From: Anaeromicropila herbilytica
GTDB taxonomy: Bacteria > Bacillota > Clostridia > Lachnospirales > Lachnospiraceae
Length of the DNA: 64,000 bases
Reading direction: 5' to 3'
NCBI RefSeq assembly: GCF_016591975.1
Contig: NZ_AP024169.1
Coordinates: 334,001 to 398,000 of the forward strand
Position numbers and translations under genes: made by a program. The notes under the pieces were generated by a model. It did not search any database. It was not told where the DNA came from and saw only the letters and a program-made list of their open reading frames with translations. Below are positions 19,634-28,582 of the stretch, piece by piece. The stretch's first letter is position 1. Each line of letters starts with the position of its first letter.

Positions 19634-20704
19634 TTAAGGTCGATAAATAGAATATTTTTTACCTATGTTTCTCTTTATCTTTTGATCTTGAGTTACTTTT
19701 TGATAGAACTCAGCCCACATTTTAGATACATGTTCTTTACTATAAAAATCATGCCCCTTTAAAGAAAGCTGTGAAGCATTATGATAATATTCCTGATCGG
19801 TACGAAGTCTTGAAATAATAGAAATAAAATCATCAATATTTTTACCACGTAAATAGAAATCAAAAAGAATATCTTCATAAATCTCAATATCACGAAGTAA
19901 AATTGGTATACCACAATTCATAGATTCAAGAATTGTCATTGGGAAGAGTTCTTCAAAAGAAGGTAAGAACATAACATCGGATAAATTATATAATTCATTC
20001 ATATCTTCTCTTTTAATTAGGCCAACGAATTTGACATTACTTGGAGGATTGTTTACTATTTTTTTAATCTCGTCATATCCATCAGAGATTTTGCCAAAGG
20101 CAAATGTTCCAGCCCAAATAAATTGGACATCTTTTAATTTTTTTGCAATTTTAATAAAGTCAATAATACCTTTTCTTATTTGTAGTTGTCCAACACATAG
20201 AATGGTAAATTTATGTTCATCTAATCCGTATTTTTTCCTAAGGTCTGATTTGCTACTAACGGGAAGAGGATAAAAGAGTTCTGAGGATACAAAATTAGGT
20301 ATATAAGTTACTTTGTCCGAGCTAATTCCATAAGATGCTAATCGTTTGATAAAATATGGATTAACGGTTACAAGGTAATCCATGCTTTTATAAAAACGAA
20401 TTACGTACCAATAAAAGATCTGTTTAATCCCAATTGGTAAATGAATGCTTTTTTCTAGCGTTTCTGGTAAAAAGTGAACATATCCAACCGTCTTACCTTT
20501 AATTTTAGCAAATGGTAATGATAAAAAATAACGGAAGTTAATCGTGTGATAATGCATGATATCACATAACTTTATCTTGTTTTCCATTATCTCATATTCG
20601 TTAGATAAATCTTGTTTCACCAGATTTACTTGCTCATCATGAGCAGAGAGTACACCTTGACCTTGTACGGTATCTGCTTTTGATAACATATTAATTGTTT
20701 TCAT
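19634..20704 (-). CDS. GT4-family glycosyltransferase, probably glycolipid-making
   Basis: A retaining GT-B glycosyltransferase with nucleotide-sugar donor. The C-terminal half has ILCVGQLQIRKGIIDFI, KFVGLIKREDM and the EX7E motif inside FLPSFEELFPMTILESMNCG, which identifies GT4. The start at 20704 is chosen because AGGGGATT lies 6-7 nt before it; the upstream ATG at 20758 has no comparable site and adds 18 odd residues. It is paired with a flippase-like gene, the arrangement of clostridial diacylglycerol glucosyltransferase loci. The acceptor is inferred, not shown. Confidence 0.82.
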   Translation of the reverse strand: MKTINMLSKADTVQGQGVLSAHDEQVNLVKQDLSNEYEIMENKIKLCDIMHYHTINFRYFLSLPFAKIKGKTVGYVHFLPETLEKSIHLPIGIKQIFYWYVIRFYKSMDYLVTVNPYFIKRLASYGISSDKVTYIPNFVSSELFYPLPVSSKSDLRKKYGLDEHKFTILCVGQLQIRKGIIDFIKIAKKLKDVQFIWAGTFAFGKISDGYDEIKKIVNNPPSNVKFVGLIKREDMNELYNLSDVMFLPSFEELFPMTILESMNCGIPILLRDIEIYEDILFDFYLRGKNIDDFISIISRLRTDQEYYHNASQLSLKGHDFYSKEHVSKMWAEFYQKVTQDQKIKRNIGKKYSIYRP

Positions 20705-20881
20705 ATCTAATCCCCTAACATATGTGTTCTGCCGTATACCTTGTATGATATACGGCAAACATTTATTTTACGTAAATAATATCTTAAGTTTTTCTTAAAA
20801 TTATGATTGTACTGATACTAGTATAACCATTTTACACTATTTTATGAGAAAATGGAATGAATCTTAAGACGGATATCAAAA

Positions 20882-21970
20882 TTATTTTAAAAATGATAAA
20901 TCTACATCACCGCTACTAGCGTCAATCGTTATTTTATTTGGATGATTATTGGAAGATAAAACATTACCTTCATACTCTGAATTGTCTATGGTAACATCAC
21001 CATAATCACAATTAATATTATAATCATACATAGATATAGCTTTGGACAAACCTAAAGTTACATCTCCATATTTACTATCAATGTTTGTGTTGCCGAGATC
21101 GCAATTTTCTGCGGTTATAGAACCGCTACTTAAATCGCCAGTCATGTCTGTGGCGTTCACTTGACTAAGCTCGATGTCTCCATAAGAATTTTTCATTTCG
21201 AGTTTATTTGCAGTACATTTATCTATTGTAGTATCACCACTTGATAGGGTTAACGATATTTTACCATTTTTATTAGTATCAGTGGGGTTTAACGTATTAA
21301 TAGAGCTGAAATCAGCGTTCCCATAAGAATTATTATAATCAAGTACATCGGTGTTTATATTAGTAATCTCGCTATCACCAGAGGACAGTTTAACTTTAGT
21401 ATTTGTAGATATTACATTATCAATATCTACATCACCATAGGAACTGTTTATTGATAATGATTTTGCTGTAAAGTTACTAACCGATATATCACCAGAGGAT
21501 GAATCAATATCAAAGGAGTCTAAGGAAGCATTCTTTGGAATATATAAGTTGATGTAGTAATTATCATCATTATCGTCTCCCCAAGAAAAGGAGAAGCCGT
21601 TTGTATTAGGTTCGTCGTAGATAAGTTCTCCATCTTTTACTGTATGACAAGGTTTGCCATTACCACTTAGATAGGTATATTCAATAGAAAATGAATCACT
21701 TTCTATCACCCTGATGTTGGAATCATTTGTATTGATCTTAATGTTCTTTATATTGCCTAAAGCTATTTTTTTTTGCTTGAAAGTGGAATAGTTGTTACTC
21801 ATTATCTTACCATGTTGAAAGTGAATGATTGAGTTGTTAGAAGATATTCCATGGCTATTAATTGTAAATAAGCCACCTCCACCTAACAGGAAGCCGACTA
21901 TTGCAAGAATAATACCAAGTAATATCATTCCTCCAGCTACCGTGTACATTACTCTTTTAAATGATTTCAT
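20882..21970 (-). CDS. DUF4097-family membrane-anchored beta-repeat protein
   Basis: A 362-aa protein with one N-terminal transmembrane helix (~8-30, glycine-rich LLGGGGLF) and then ~10 degenerate repeats of the type SSGDxxIxN / NSYGDxxxS from residue ~130 to the end. These would fold as a right-handed beta-helix or propeller typical of DUF4097 (putative adhesin) domains. In Firmicutes such proteins often sit beside PspC, anti-sigma or ABC envelope-stress genes. Here it is divergent from an ABC exporter operon, separated by 424 bp with a shared control region. The molecular role is unknown. Confidence 0.8.
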   Translation of the reverse strand: MKSFKRVMYTVAGGMILLGIILAIVGFLLGGGGLFTINSHGISSNNSIIHFQHGKIMSNNYSTFKQKKIALGNIKNIKINTNDSNIRVIESDSFSIEYTYLSGNGKPCHTVKDGELIYDEPNTNGFSFSWGDDNDDNYYINLYIPKNASLDSFDIDSSSGDISVSNFTAKSLSINSSYGDVDIDNVISTNTKVKLSSGDSEITNINTDVLDYNNSYGNADFSSINTLNPTDTNKNGKISLTLSSGDTTIDKCTANKLEMKNSYGDIELSQVNATDMTGDLSSGSITAENCDLGNTNIDSKYGDVTLGLSKAISMYDYNINCDYGDVTIDNSEYEGNVLSSNNHPNKITIDASSGDVDLSFLK

Positions 21971-22394
21971 TTAATCCCTCCTAAATATATGTCTATTCAT
22001 AATCTTGTGTATATAATACTGTTTTATTTAGAATATTATACGCGGTATAGTATACAATGTCAACAAAATATGGAAGAAACTAATCGTATAGCTATAATTA
22101 CAAAAAAAGAAACAGAAATTACAGAAAAATGAAAAATGTAAAATCGACTTGACATTATATCTTATCTATGATATCTTAAATGTAAAGTTGGTTTTACATA
22201 TTGGCGAGTGATACCTAACACTTCTTTAGAATAGTAATATTGCCATTGAATCAGATATGAAGCTCGGTTCCTAGCTATAAGATAGATATGTAATATGGTC
22301 AACTATGATTCAAGCAGTATGTAGACTGCTTGAAATCGTGTGGTTTTACGATAAATAGAAGTTATTAAGGATAATAAGTTTGGGAGGAAGAAGA
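21971..22394 (+). promoter_or_regulatory. ABC-exporter promoter with two operator-like palindromes
   Basis: Sigma-A promoter TTGACA (22149-22154), 17-bp spacer, TATCTT (22172-22177). Two palindromes with 6-bp spacers surround it: ATGTAAA-N6-TTGACAT (22136-22155), covering the -35, and ATGTAAA-N6-TTTACAT (22180-22199), at the transcription start. Their centres are 44 bp apart, about four helical turns, so one dimeric repressor could bind both. The regulator gene is not adjacent. The rest of the gap holds nothing recognisable. Confidence 0.65.
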
Positions 22395-23171
22395 ATGATT
22401 GAGATTAATAATCTAACGAAAGTCTATAAGTTATCTAAGAAACAGATGCAAGAGCAAAAAACGAAAAAGAATATGAAGAAGGCTGTAGATGGAGTAAGCT
22501 TAAAAGCAAGTAAGGGTGAAATCTATGGGTTACTAGGACCAAATGGAGCTGGTAAGACAACAACCTTAAGATGTATTGCAACACTTTTAAAACCAACAGA
22601 TGGTAATGTAAGTGTATGTGGATTCGATACAGTAAAAGAAGGAGAAGAAGTTCGTAAAAAGATAGGATTCTTAACGAATGAGATTAAATTAGATCCTCAA
22701 TTCTCTCCGGAATATATGTTTAAGTTTTTTGGTAGATTACATGGTATTGATGATAAAACAATTAAAGAACGTCAAGAAAAGTTATTTAGTTATTTTGGAA
22801 TCCATGATTTTAAAGATAAAAAGATTAATGATCTATCTACTGGTATGAAACAAAAAGCAGCAATTGCAGTTAGTTTAGTACATGATCCAGAAGTAATTAT
22901 TTTTGATGAACCAACAAATGGACTTGATATTGTAACAGCAAGAAGTGTAACGGATTACTTAAAACAATTAAAAGAAGAAGGTAAGCTTGTTATTATATCG
23001 ACACATATCATGTCAGAAGCTGAAAAATTATGTGATCGAATTGGTATCATTATTAATGGTAAAAAGGTAACAGAAGGAACATTAAATGAAATATTAGAAG
23101 AGACAAAAACAAGTGATTTAGAAGATGCATTCTTTCAATTATACAAAGAGCATAATGTAGAGGAGGTATAA
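22395..23171 (+). CDS. ABC exporter ATPase, NatA-like
   Basis: The nucleotide-binding subunit of an ABC-2 exporter. Walker A GPNGAGKTT (~50), signature LSTGMKQK (~137-144), Walker B VIIFDEPTNGLD and switch His in STHIMSE are all present. The order and sequence resemble NatA (Na+/drug efflux). The start at 22395 is set by GGGAGG 9 nt upstream; an earlier in-frame codon at 22380 overlaps that site. The permease gene begins 3 bp after its stop. Confidence 0.9.
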   Translation: MIEINNLTKVYKLSKKQMQEQKTKKNMKKAVDGVSLKASKGEIYGLLGPNGAGKTTTLRCIATLLKPTDGNVSVCGFDTVKEGEEVRKKIGFLTNEIKLDPQFSPEYMFKFFGRLHGIDDKTIKERQEKLFSYFGIHDFKDKKINDLSTGMKQKAAIAVSLVHDPEVIIFDEPTNGLDIVTARSVTDYLKQLKEEGKLVIISTHIMSEAEKLCDRIGIIINGKKVTEGTLNEILEETKTSDLEDAFFQLYKEHNVEEV

Positions 23172-23173
23172 GT

Positions 23174-24394
23174 ATGAACGGAATTAAAACGATTGTAGCA
23201 AAAGAATTATCAAGAGTATTTAGTGATAAAAAATTAGTTGTGAGTTTATTTATCTTACCTGTTGTATTAATTATAGGTATTTATGCCTTAATGGGACAGT
23301 TAGCTTCCAATCAAGAGGCAGATATTGAGAAACATGTACCAATCATAGCAATTCAAAATGAGCCAGAAGGCTTTGCAGACTTTATGAAATCAATCTCTTT
23401 CAATGGCAAAATTAAAACAATAGAAAGTGATTCAGATATCAAAGCTTATAAAGACGGAATCCTTAAAGGAAAAAAAGATGTATTAGTTGTATTTGATCAA
23501 GGTTTTCTTGATAGTATTACAAATTATAAAGATGGAGATAAGATTCCAGAAGTAAAGACTTATTATAACCCATCCGAAGATTACTCCCAGAGTGCAAGAA
23601 CAGAATTTGTAGATACAGTATTAGCTTCTTATAAGCAACAATTATTACAACAAAGATTTGGTAACTTAGAAAGTTTATCTGTCTTCAATGTTGATGTGAA
23701 TAGTGATTCTTCCGTTATCATGAATGAAGATAAAGCTAGTGGAAAGGTATTAGGTTCTTTATTACCTTACTTAATTACATTTATGCTTTTTGCAAGTGCA
23801 ATGTCATTAGGCGTTGATGCAATTACAGGTGAAAAAGAAAGAGGAACATTAGCAAGTATGTTAATTACACCTATCAAAAGAAGAGATATTGTACTTGGTA
23901 AATTAATATCTTTAAGTATACTATCTATGTTATCAGCTGCAGTTTATGCGGTGGGTATGATTGTGGCATTCCCTATGATGATGAAGAATATGTCAGATAG
24001 TGCAGACTTAGGTTTGACAATGAGTTTTTCAGCAGTGCAAATTATTGAGTTACTTGCTATTATGTTGACACTTGTATTCTTATATGTCGGTTTAGTTGCA
24101 GGTGTGGCTGTATTCGCAAGAACAGCAAAAGAAGCAACTACTTATGTTACACCGATCTATATTATTGTATTAGTTGCTGGTATGATCACTATGGTATCAA
24201 GCGGTACACCAGATTCTTATTACTTTGCAATTCCAGTATACGGTAGTGCTTTATCCATTCAGGGTCTTCTAACTGGAGATCTTACAACAGTACAATTAGC
24301 ATTTGCTTTATTAAGCAATGTTGGACTAGGTGCAATACTTACAGCTGTAATTTCTAGTGCATTTAATAATGAAAAAGTAATGTTTAACGCATAA
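23174..24394 (+). CDS. ABC-2 exporter permease, NatB-like
   Basis: The membrane subunit paired with the preceding ATPase. It has a first transmembrane helix (~20-42), a large extracytoplasmic domain (~45-190) and five C-terminal helices, the standard NatB/ABC-2 layout at 406 aa. The conserved GEKERGTLASMLITPIKRRDIVLGK coupling region (quoted here only as GEKERGTLASML...) lies near residues 222-240. The exported substrate cannot be told from sequence; Na+ efflux, peptide or drug export are possible. No terminator follows directly; a giant palindrome begins 32 bp downstream. Confidence 0.88.
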   Translation: MNGIKTIVAKELSRVFSDKKLVVSLFILPVVLIIGIYALMGQLASNQEADIEKHVPIIAIQNEPEGFADFMKSISFNGKIKTIESDSDIKAYKDGILKGKKDVLVVFDQGFLDSITNYKDGDKIPEVKTYYNPSEDYSQSARTEFVDTVLASYKQQLLQQRFGNLESLSVFNVDVNSDSSVIMNEDKASGKVLGSLLPYLITFMLFASAMSLGVDAITGEKERGTLASMLITPIKRRDIVLGKLISLSILSMLSAAVYAVGMIVAFPMMMKNMSDSADLGLTMSFSAVQIIELLAIMLTLVFLYVGLVAGVAVFARTAKEATTYVTPIYIIVLVAGMITMVSSGTPDSYYFAIPVYGSALSIQGLLTGDLTTVQLAFALLSNVGLGAILTAVISSAFNNEKVMFNA

Positions 24395-24426
24395 TAGGGT
24401 TAGATTGACTTACGATAGGGTGTCTA

Positions 24427-24642
24427 GGTCATTTGAACAAAACAGAAAAAGCGAATGCTTCATTGAACCTGTATAAGATGTTCTAGTTCTCAGATACTTT
24501 TGTGTAAAACATAACCTCAAGCAGATAACTCACATTGTTCAGACAGATCTGCTTGAGGTTATAACACAAAATTATCTGAGAACAAGAACTTCTAATACAG
24601 GTTCAAAGGCGCATTCGCTTCTTCTGTTTTGTTCAAATGACC
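24427..24642. repeat. 216-bp near-perfect palindrome (MITE-like hairpin)
   Basis: The left arm (24427-24526) and right arm (24547-24642) are inverted copies with roughly 90% identity, separated by a 20-nt loop. The outer 20 bp (GGTCATTTGAACAAAACAGA) are identical. As RNA it would form a stem of nearly 100 bp. No ORF is credible within it. Size and shape fit a foldback MITE; a structural RNA or an extra-long terminator for the ABC operon is less likely. Confidence 0.85.
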
Positions 24643-24739
24643 AGGGAAGGTTATGAGATAGGTCATAATCAAACGTTTATTATAAGTAGTGCAATCTAAA
24701 TTAGATTGAAGTATAATGCCATATAAGGGAGCTCGTGTA

Positions 24740-24937
24740 TAGTGTGAAACAAACCGTATTACACCCTTGATTTTTATGTCGCAAAAGGTGACAGATGGAA
24801 AATAATGTACTGTAAAAAGAATTTTATACATTGAATTTAAGTTTGCGAGCAAGCAATAGATGTGTAGATGGTGTGAGGTATTAAGCAATTTCACACCACG
24901 GATTTGTGTGTTAAGAAAGTCAATAGATGGAGTTTTT
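24740..24937 (+). repeat. Duplicated leader module upstream of truA
   Basis: Two similar blocks, about 24748-24806 and 24871-24932, each contain a GTGTGA/TCACAC-type hairpin, then GATTT, then AGATGGA just before an ATG. The second block supplies the truA ribosome-binding site. The first leads to a 9-codon ORF, so it looks like a duplicated 5' region. Confidence 0.5.
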
Positions 24938-25681
24938 ATGAAAAATATTAAATTAACAATTATGTATGATGGTAGCAGGTTCTTGGGATGGCAGCGTTTA
25001 GGCAGCGAGCATGGTGAGAAAAGCATTCAAGATATCTTGGAACAGAATATAAGCAAATTATTAGGTGAGGCTATTAAGATAATAGGATCTGGTAGAACGG
25101 ATACTGGAGTACATGCCTTTGCTCAAATCGCTAACTTTCATACTAGAAGTACGATGGGGTTAGAGGATATCTTCAGGACTTTGAATCATTCGCTACCAGA
25201 AGGTATTTCAATCACTGATATAGAAGAAGTTCAGAAAGAATTTCATAGTAGATATGATGCTAAGTCAAAAACATATGAATATCATATTGATACAAGAGAG
25301 GTTGCAAATGTATTTACAAGAAAATATGCATTACATGAACCTTTTTCTTATGATATAAATGCTATGAAAGAGGCATCTAGATATCTAATAGGAGAACACG
25401 ATTTTCAGGCATTCGCATCACGGATGAATGATGATAGAACGACAATTCGAATTATAGAGTCGATTGATATTGATAAGGAAGAGGATGAGATAAGAATCAG
25501 CATAAAAGGTAACGGCTTTTTGTATCATATGGTTCGAATTATGGTAGGAACTCTTATATTAGTAGGTAAAGGGAAAATGAAACCAGAAGATATTAAGAGA
25601 ATATTAGAAAGCCGTAATCGAAAGAATGCAGGACCAACGGTTAGTTCGGTAGGTTTATTTTTGAAAAGAGTTGAGTATTAA
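24938..25681 (+). CDS. truA: tRNA pseudouridine(38-40) synthase
   Basis: Converts uridines 38-40 of the tRNA anticodon arm to pseudouridine. The catalytic Asp 55 lies in GSGRTDTGVHA. Other family segments are MYDGSRFLGWQ, FHSRYDAKSKTYEYHI and the C-terminal GNGFLYHMVRIMVGTLI. The start at 24938 gives a normal 247 aa with GATGGAG upstream; longer in-frame extensions have no support. A small CxxC membrane protein gene follows. Confidence 0.94.
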   Translation: MKNIKLTIMYDGSRFLGWQRLGSEHGEKSIQDILEQNISKLLGEAIKIIGSGRTDTGVHAFAQIANFHTRSTMGLEDIFRTLNHSLPEGISITDIEEVQKEFHSRYDAKSKTYEYHIDTREVANVFTRKYALHEPFSYDINAMKEASRYLIGEHDFQAFASRMNDDRTTIRIIESIDIDKEEDEIRISIKGNGFLYHMVRIMVGTLILVGKGKMKPEDIKRILESRNRKNAGPTVSSVGLFLKRVEY

Positions 25682-25724
25682 GGAAATTATGAAGATATAA
25701 AATGATAGTAATGGGGGAAATATT

Positions 25725-25901
25725 ATGGAGGACTTTTCGTATAGAATACTGCTATTCGCAATTGTTATTCTAATTATTGTTATCTTATATTCTATATGTC
25801 GATATGCTTACTTTATGAAAAAAGAACATTTTGTATGTCCTAATTGCAAGAAATCAAACTATATGGTGCCTGTTAAGGATTTTAAACCAAAAGCATTTTA
25901 G
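25725..25901 (+). CDS. 58-aa membrane protein with CxxC zinc-type knuckle
   Basis: The ORF starts at ATG 25725 with GGGGGAAA upstream. It has one transmembrane helix (~8-27) followed by a basic segment and a CPNCKK knuckle with no second CxxC. It may bind zinc as a dimer or be redox active. I do not recognise a named family. It lies 43 bp after truA on the same strand and is probably cotranscribed. Confidence 0.65.
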   Translation: MEDFSYRILLFAIVILIIVILYSICRYAYFMKKEHFVCPNCKKSNYMVPVKDFKPKAF

Positions 25902-25964
25902 CAATAAGCACTATGCGTTGATAGGCAATCAGGTTCGCATACAACGCTACTTTTTTCATAAAGT

Positions 25965-25990
25965 GCATTACTATGAGAAGATAGTAATGC
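25965..25990. other. Perfect 10-bp hairpin upstream of spoVT
   Basis: GCATTACTAT pairs with ATAGTAATGC around a 6-nt loop. There is no T-tract, so it may be an operator or an RNA stem. The surrounding 265-bp gap has no ORF. Confidence 0.4.
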
Positions 25991-26166
25991 AAAGATAAAG
26001 CAAATGATTACAAAACACTAGGCACATTTCATTTTGCACAAAAAATTATAGGAAATTATCATAAAATTATTAATTTCATTGTATAAAATTCCACCATTTA
26101 ACAAACACTTAGAATAGAGAGTAATAGCTCTACATTCAATACAAATTTAATGGAGGAAATGCATGC

Positions 26167-26715
26167 ATGAAAGCAACAGGTATAGTAAGAAGAATAGATG
26201 ATTTAGGCCGTATTGTTGTACCAAAAGAGATTCGCCGTACTCTTAGAATAAGAGAAGGAGATCCGTTAGAAATCTTTACGGATAGAGAAGGTGAAATTAT
26301 CTTAAAAAAATATTCACCTATTGGAGAACTTAGCCAATTTGCGAAACAATATGCAGACTCATTAGCTCAAACAACTGGCCACATTGTTTGTATAGCTGAC
26401 CGTGACCAATTGATTGCAGCATCAGGAACTTCAAAAAAAGATTATATAGGTAAATCAATTAGTAAAGAATTAGAAGAAGTTATTAATGAACGCGAAAATG
26501 TAATTGCAGCAAAAGATGATAAAAATTATGTTAAGGTAACAAATGATGACGAATCTGAGTATACTTACCAAGTTGTTAGTCCAATTATTACAGAGGGCGA
26601 TGCAATTGGAGCTGTAATTATTCTTACCAAAGATGAAAAGTTGAAATTTGGCGAAGTAGAATCAAAATTAGCGTTAGCAGCATCTGGATTTTTAGGAAAG
26701 CAGATGGAACAATAA
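26167..26715 (+). CDS. spoVT: Stage V sporulation regulator SpoVT (AbrB + GAF)
   Basis: A late forespore transcription regulator. It has an N-terminal AbrB swapped-hairpin DNA-binding domain (MKATGIVRRIDDLGRIVVPK..., residues 1-52) and a GAF-like C-terminal domain (~55-182), together the 182-aa SpoVT architecture, longer than AbrB or Abh. GGAGG at 26153-26157 precedes the start. In B. subtilis it lies in the same neighbourhood between mfd and mazG. A strong terminator follows at once. Confidence 0.95.
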   Translation: MKATGIVRRIDDLGRIVVPKEIRRTLRIREGDPLEIFTDREGEIILKKYSPIGELSQFAKQYADSLAQTTGHIVCIADRDQLIAASGTSKKDYIGKSISKELEEVINERENVIAAKDDKNYVKVTNDDESEYTYQVVSPIITEGDAIGAVIILTKDEKLKFGEVESKLALAASGFLGKQMEQ

Positions 26716-26722
26716 TAAATAT

Positions 26723-26754
26723 AAAAAACACGTAAGTTTACTTACGTGTTTTTT
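26723..26754 (+). terminator. Terminator after spoVT
   Basis: Perfect 14-bp stem AAAAAACACGTAAG with complement and T-tail. Confidence 0.9.
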
Positions 26755-26910
26755 ATATTTATTAGGATTTGTGGGTAAAACACTTAGTGATAGTTTATCT
26801 TAAAATAAGACTAGCATGATAGCTTTCTTTACCTTCCTGAATCGAGGTGTTATAATGCAACTATTAAGAGGTGAAAGAGGATAGAAAATTGAAAAAGGAA
26901 GGGAATAAGT

Positions 26911-27621
26911 ATGATAGATAAAATACAAAACAATGATAGTTCAAAAAAGTATAGCTTTGATGAATTTATTGATATTATCCGCATATTAAGAGGGGAGAAC
27001 GGTTGCCCATGGGATAAAGAACAAACACATGAATCATTAAAAACTCCCATGATTGAGGAGTGTTATGAGGCAGTTGAAGCAATTAATAATAAAGATATCA
27101 GTAATTTACGTGAGGAATTAGGTGATATCTTGTTACAAATAGCTTTACATTCAGTCATAGCAGAAGAGGAAAAAGAATTTACTATAAATGATGTGATTGA
27201 TGAGGTTGCTAAAAAAATGATCCGTAGACATCCTCATGTATTCTCAAAAGAACAAGTAGCTAATACAGAAGAAGTGCTTGAAAGATGGGAAAGCATTAAG
27301 AAAGAAGAGAAACAAGAAGAGAGCGAAATAGAAAGTATCAAAAAGGTGCCAAGAGCATTTCCAGCAAGCATTCGGGCACAGAAAGTATTAAAGAAAGCAG
27401 CAAGAGCAGGTTATGGTGTGAACACATATGAAGAAGCCTTAGAAAAGATTCAAGAAGCGCTTCATGACATGAAAACATTAAGAGAAGAACCTTCAAAAGA
27501 TGAAATAGATGACAAATATGGTTCATTATTGCTCGGAATCGTTAATTTATCCATATTTTTAGGCTCAAATGCAGAAAATTCCTTGACAAATGCCACAGAT
27601 AAGTTTATAAATAATTTGTAG
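26911..27621 (+). CDS. mazG: Nucleoside triphosphate pyrophosphohydrolase MazG
   Basis: Hydrolyses NTPs/dNTPs to NMP and PPi, limiting (p)ppGpp-related or aberrant nucleotides. The core begins LRGENGCPWDKEQTHESL (~28-45), followed by metal-binding EECYE...EELGDILLQIALHS (~50-80) and the RRHPHVF segment. At 236 aa it lacks the N-terminal methylase-like domain of B. subtilis YabN and resembles E. coli MazG with a second, diverged domain. AAAGGAAGGG precedes the ATG. It is followed by the HU gene. Confidence 0.92.
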   Translation: MIDKIQNNDSSKKYSFDEFIDIIRILRGENGCPWDKEQTHESLKTPMIEECYEAVEAINNKDISNLREELGDILLQIALHSVIAEEEKEFTINDVIDEVAKKMIRRHPHVFSKEQVANTEEVLERWESIKKEEKQEESEIESIKKVPRAFPASIRAQKVLKKAARAGYGVNTYEEALEKIQEALHDMKTLREEPSKDEIDDKYGSLLLGIVNLSIFLGSNAENSLTNATDKFINNL

Positions 27622-27777
27622 ATGTGAAAATGCTCGTAAATCAGCGAGATTAAGCATTTAAGAGAAATCCATAGATGAACATAGTACAACTATGGGGACG
27701 GGTGAAATAATCGAAATAAGAAGATACTTTTGATTATTCGAAAACAATATAATTAAGATTAGAGGAGGAGTTTATCC

Positions 27778-28053
27778 ATGAACAAAGCAGAATTAGTTGC
27801 AGCAATTGCTGAAAAAACTGAATTATCAAAAAAAGATTCAGAAAAAGCTTTAAAAGCATTCATTGATGTAGTGACAGAAGAATTAGTAAAAGGTGAAAAA
27901 ATCCAATTAGTTGGTTTCGGAACTTTTGAAGTATCTGAAAGAGCAGCAAGAGAAGGTAGAAATCCACAAACAAACGAAACTATGACTATTCCAGCTTCAA
28001 AAGCACCAAAATTTAAAGCTGGTAAAGCTTTAAAAGACGTTATCAACGCTTAG
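27778..28053 (+). CDS. hup: HU-family nucleoid protein
   Basis: A histone-like DNA-bending dimer. At 91 aa it has the standard helical N-terminus MNKAELVAAIAEKTELSKKD and the beta-arm with GFGTFEVSERAAREGRNPQT, where the intercalating Pro is present. GAGGAGG precedes the start and a strong terminator follows, consistent with high expression. Placed between mazG and rqcP as in many clostridia. Confidence 0.96.
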   Translation: MNKAELVAAIAEKTELSKKDSEKALKAFIDVVTEELVKGEKIQLVGFGTFEVSERAAREGRNPQTNETMTIPASKAPKFKAGKALKDVINA

Positions 28054-28066
28054 TTTGAAGTTGTTT

Positions 28067-28096
28067 AAGGTTGCTCGAAGGAGCAACCTTTTTTTT
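28067..28096 (+). terminator. Terminator after hup
   Basis: AAGGTTGCTC / GAGCAACCTT stem, 4-nt loop, T8 tract. Confidence 0.93.
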
Positions 28097-28271
28097 ATTT
28101 ATAGGATATTGTTTCACTTTTCCTATAAATTAAGAATAATTGGAGAAGGATATACACTAGAAAAAATCCGATGGAAGCAGAACACGCTTAGCTAGGAGTT
28201 TGATTTATAAACAATATGTTTTCTATAGTAATATTACTAAAATATAAATAAGAAAGAGAGCTGAAAAAGAG

Positions 28272-28511
28272 ATGAGACTAGATAAATTTTTAAAAGTTTC
28301 TAGGTTAATTAAGAGAAGAACAGTAGCAAATGAAGCTTGTGATGCTGGAAGAGTACTTGTAAATGGAAAAGTATCAAAAGCATCTGCTACTATAAAATCT
28401 GGAGACATAATTGAGATTCAATTTGGAAATAAAGAAGTTAAAGTAGAAGTACTTGATGTACAAGAGACAGTTCGTAAAGATGATGCAAAAGAGCTATATA
28501 AATATTTATAA
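28272..28511 (+). CDS. rqcP: S4-domain RNA-binding protein RqcP (YabO)
   Basis: An S4 (alpha-L) RNA-binding protein of 79 aa: MRLDKFLKVSRLIKRRTVANE...GRVLVNGKVSKAS. The family associates with stalled 50S subunits and supports poly-Ala tailing with RqcH in B. subtilis. It sits at the conserved position before yabP/yabQ. An AAAGAG site is near the start. Confidence 0.9.
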   Translation: MRLDKFLKVSRLIKRRTVANEACDAGRVLVNGKVSKASATIKSGDIIEIQFGNKEVKVEVLDVQETVRKDDAKELYKYL

Positions 28512-28529
28512 TAGGCATGAATTAGAGAA

Positions 28530-28576
28530 CCTTCTAATATACTTTAGGGAGTATGTATATAAAGTATATTAGGAGG
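28530..28576 (+). promoter_or_regulatory. Hairpin that sequesters the yabP Shine-Dalgarno
   Basis: CCTTCTAATATACTTTA (28530-28546) pairs over 17 positions, one of them G-T, with 28560-28576. This arm ends in AGGAGG, the only ribosome-binding site of yabP. The loop is 13 nt. No T-tract follows, so it is a translational rather than a termination structure. Confidence 0.65.
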
Positions 28577-28582
28577 TTTTTT

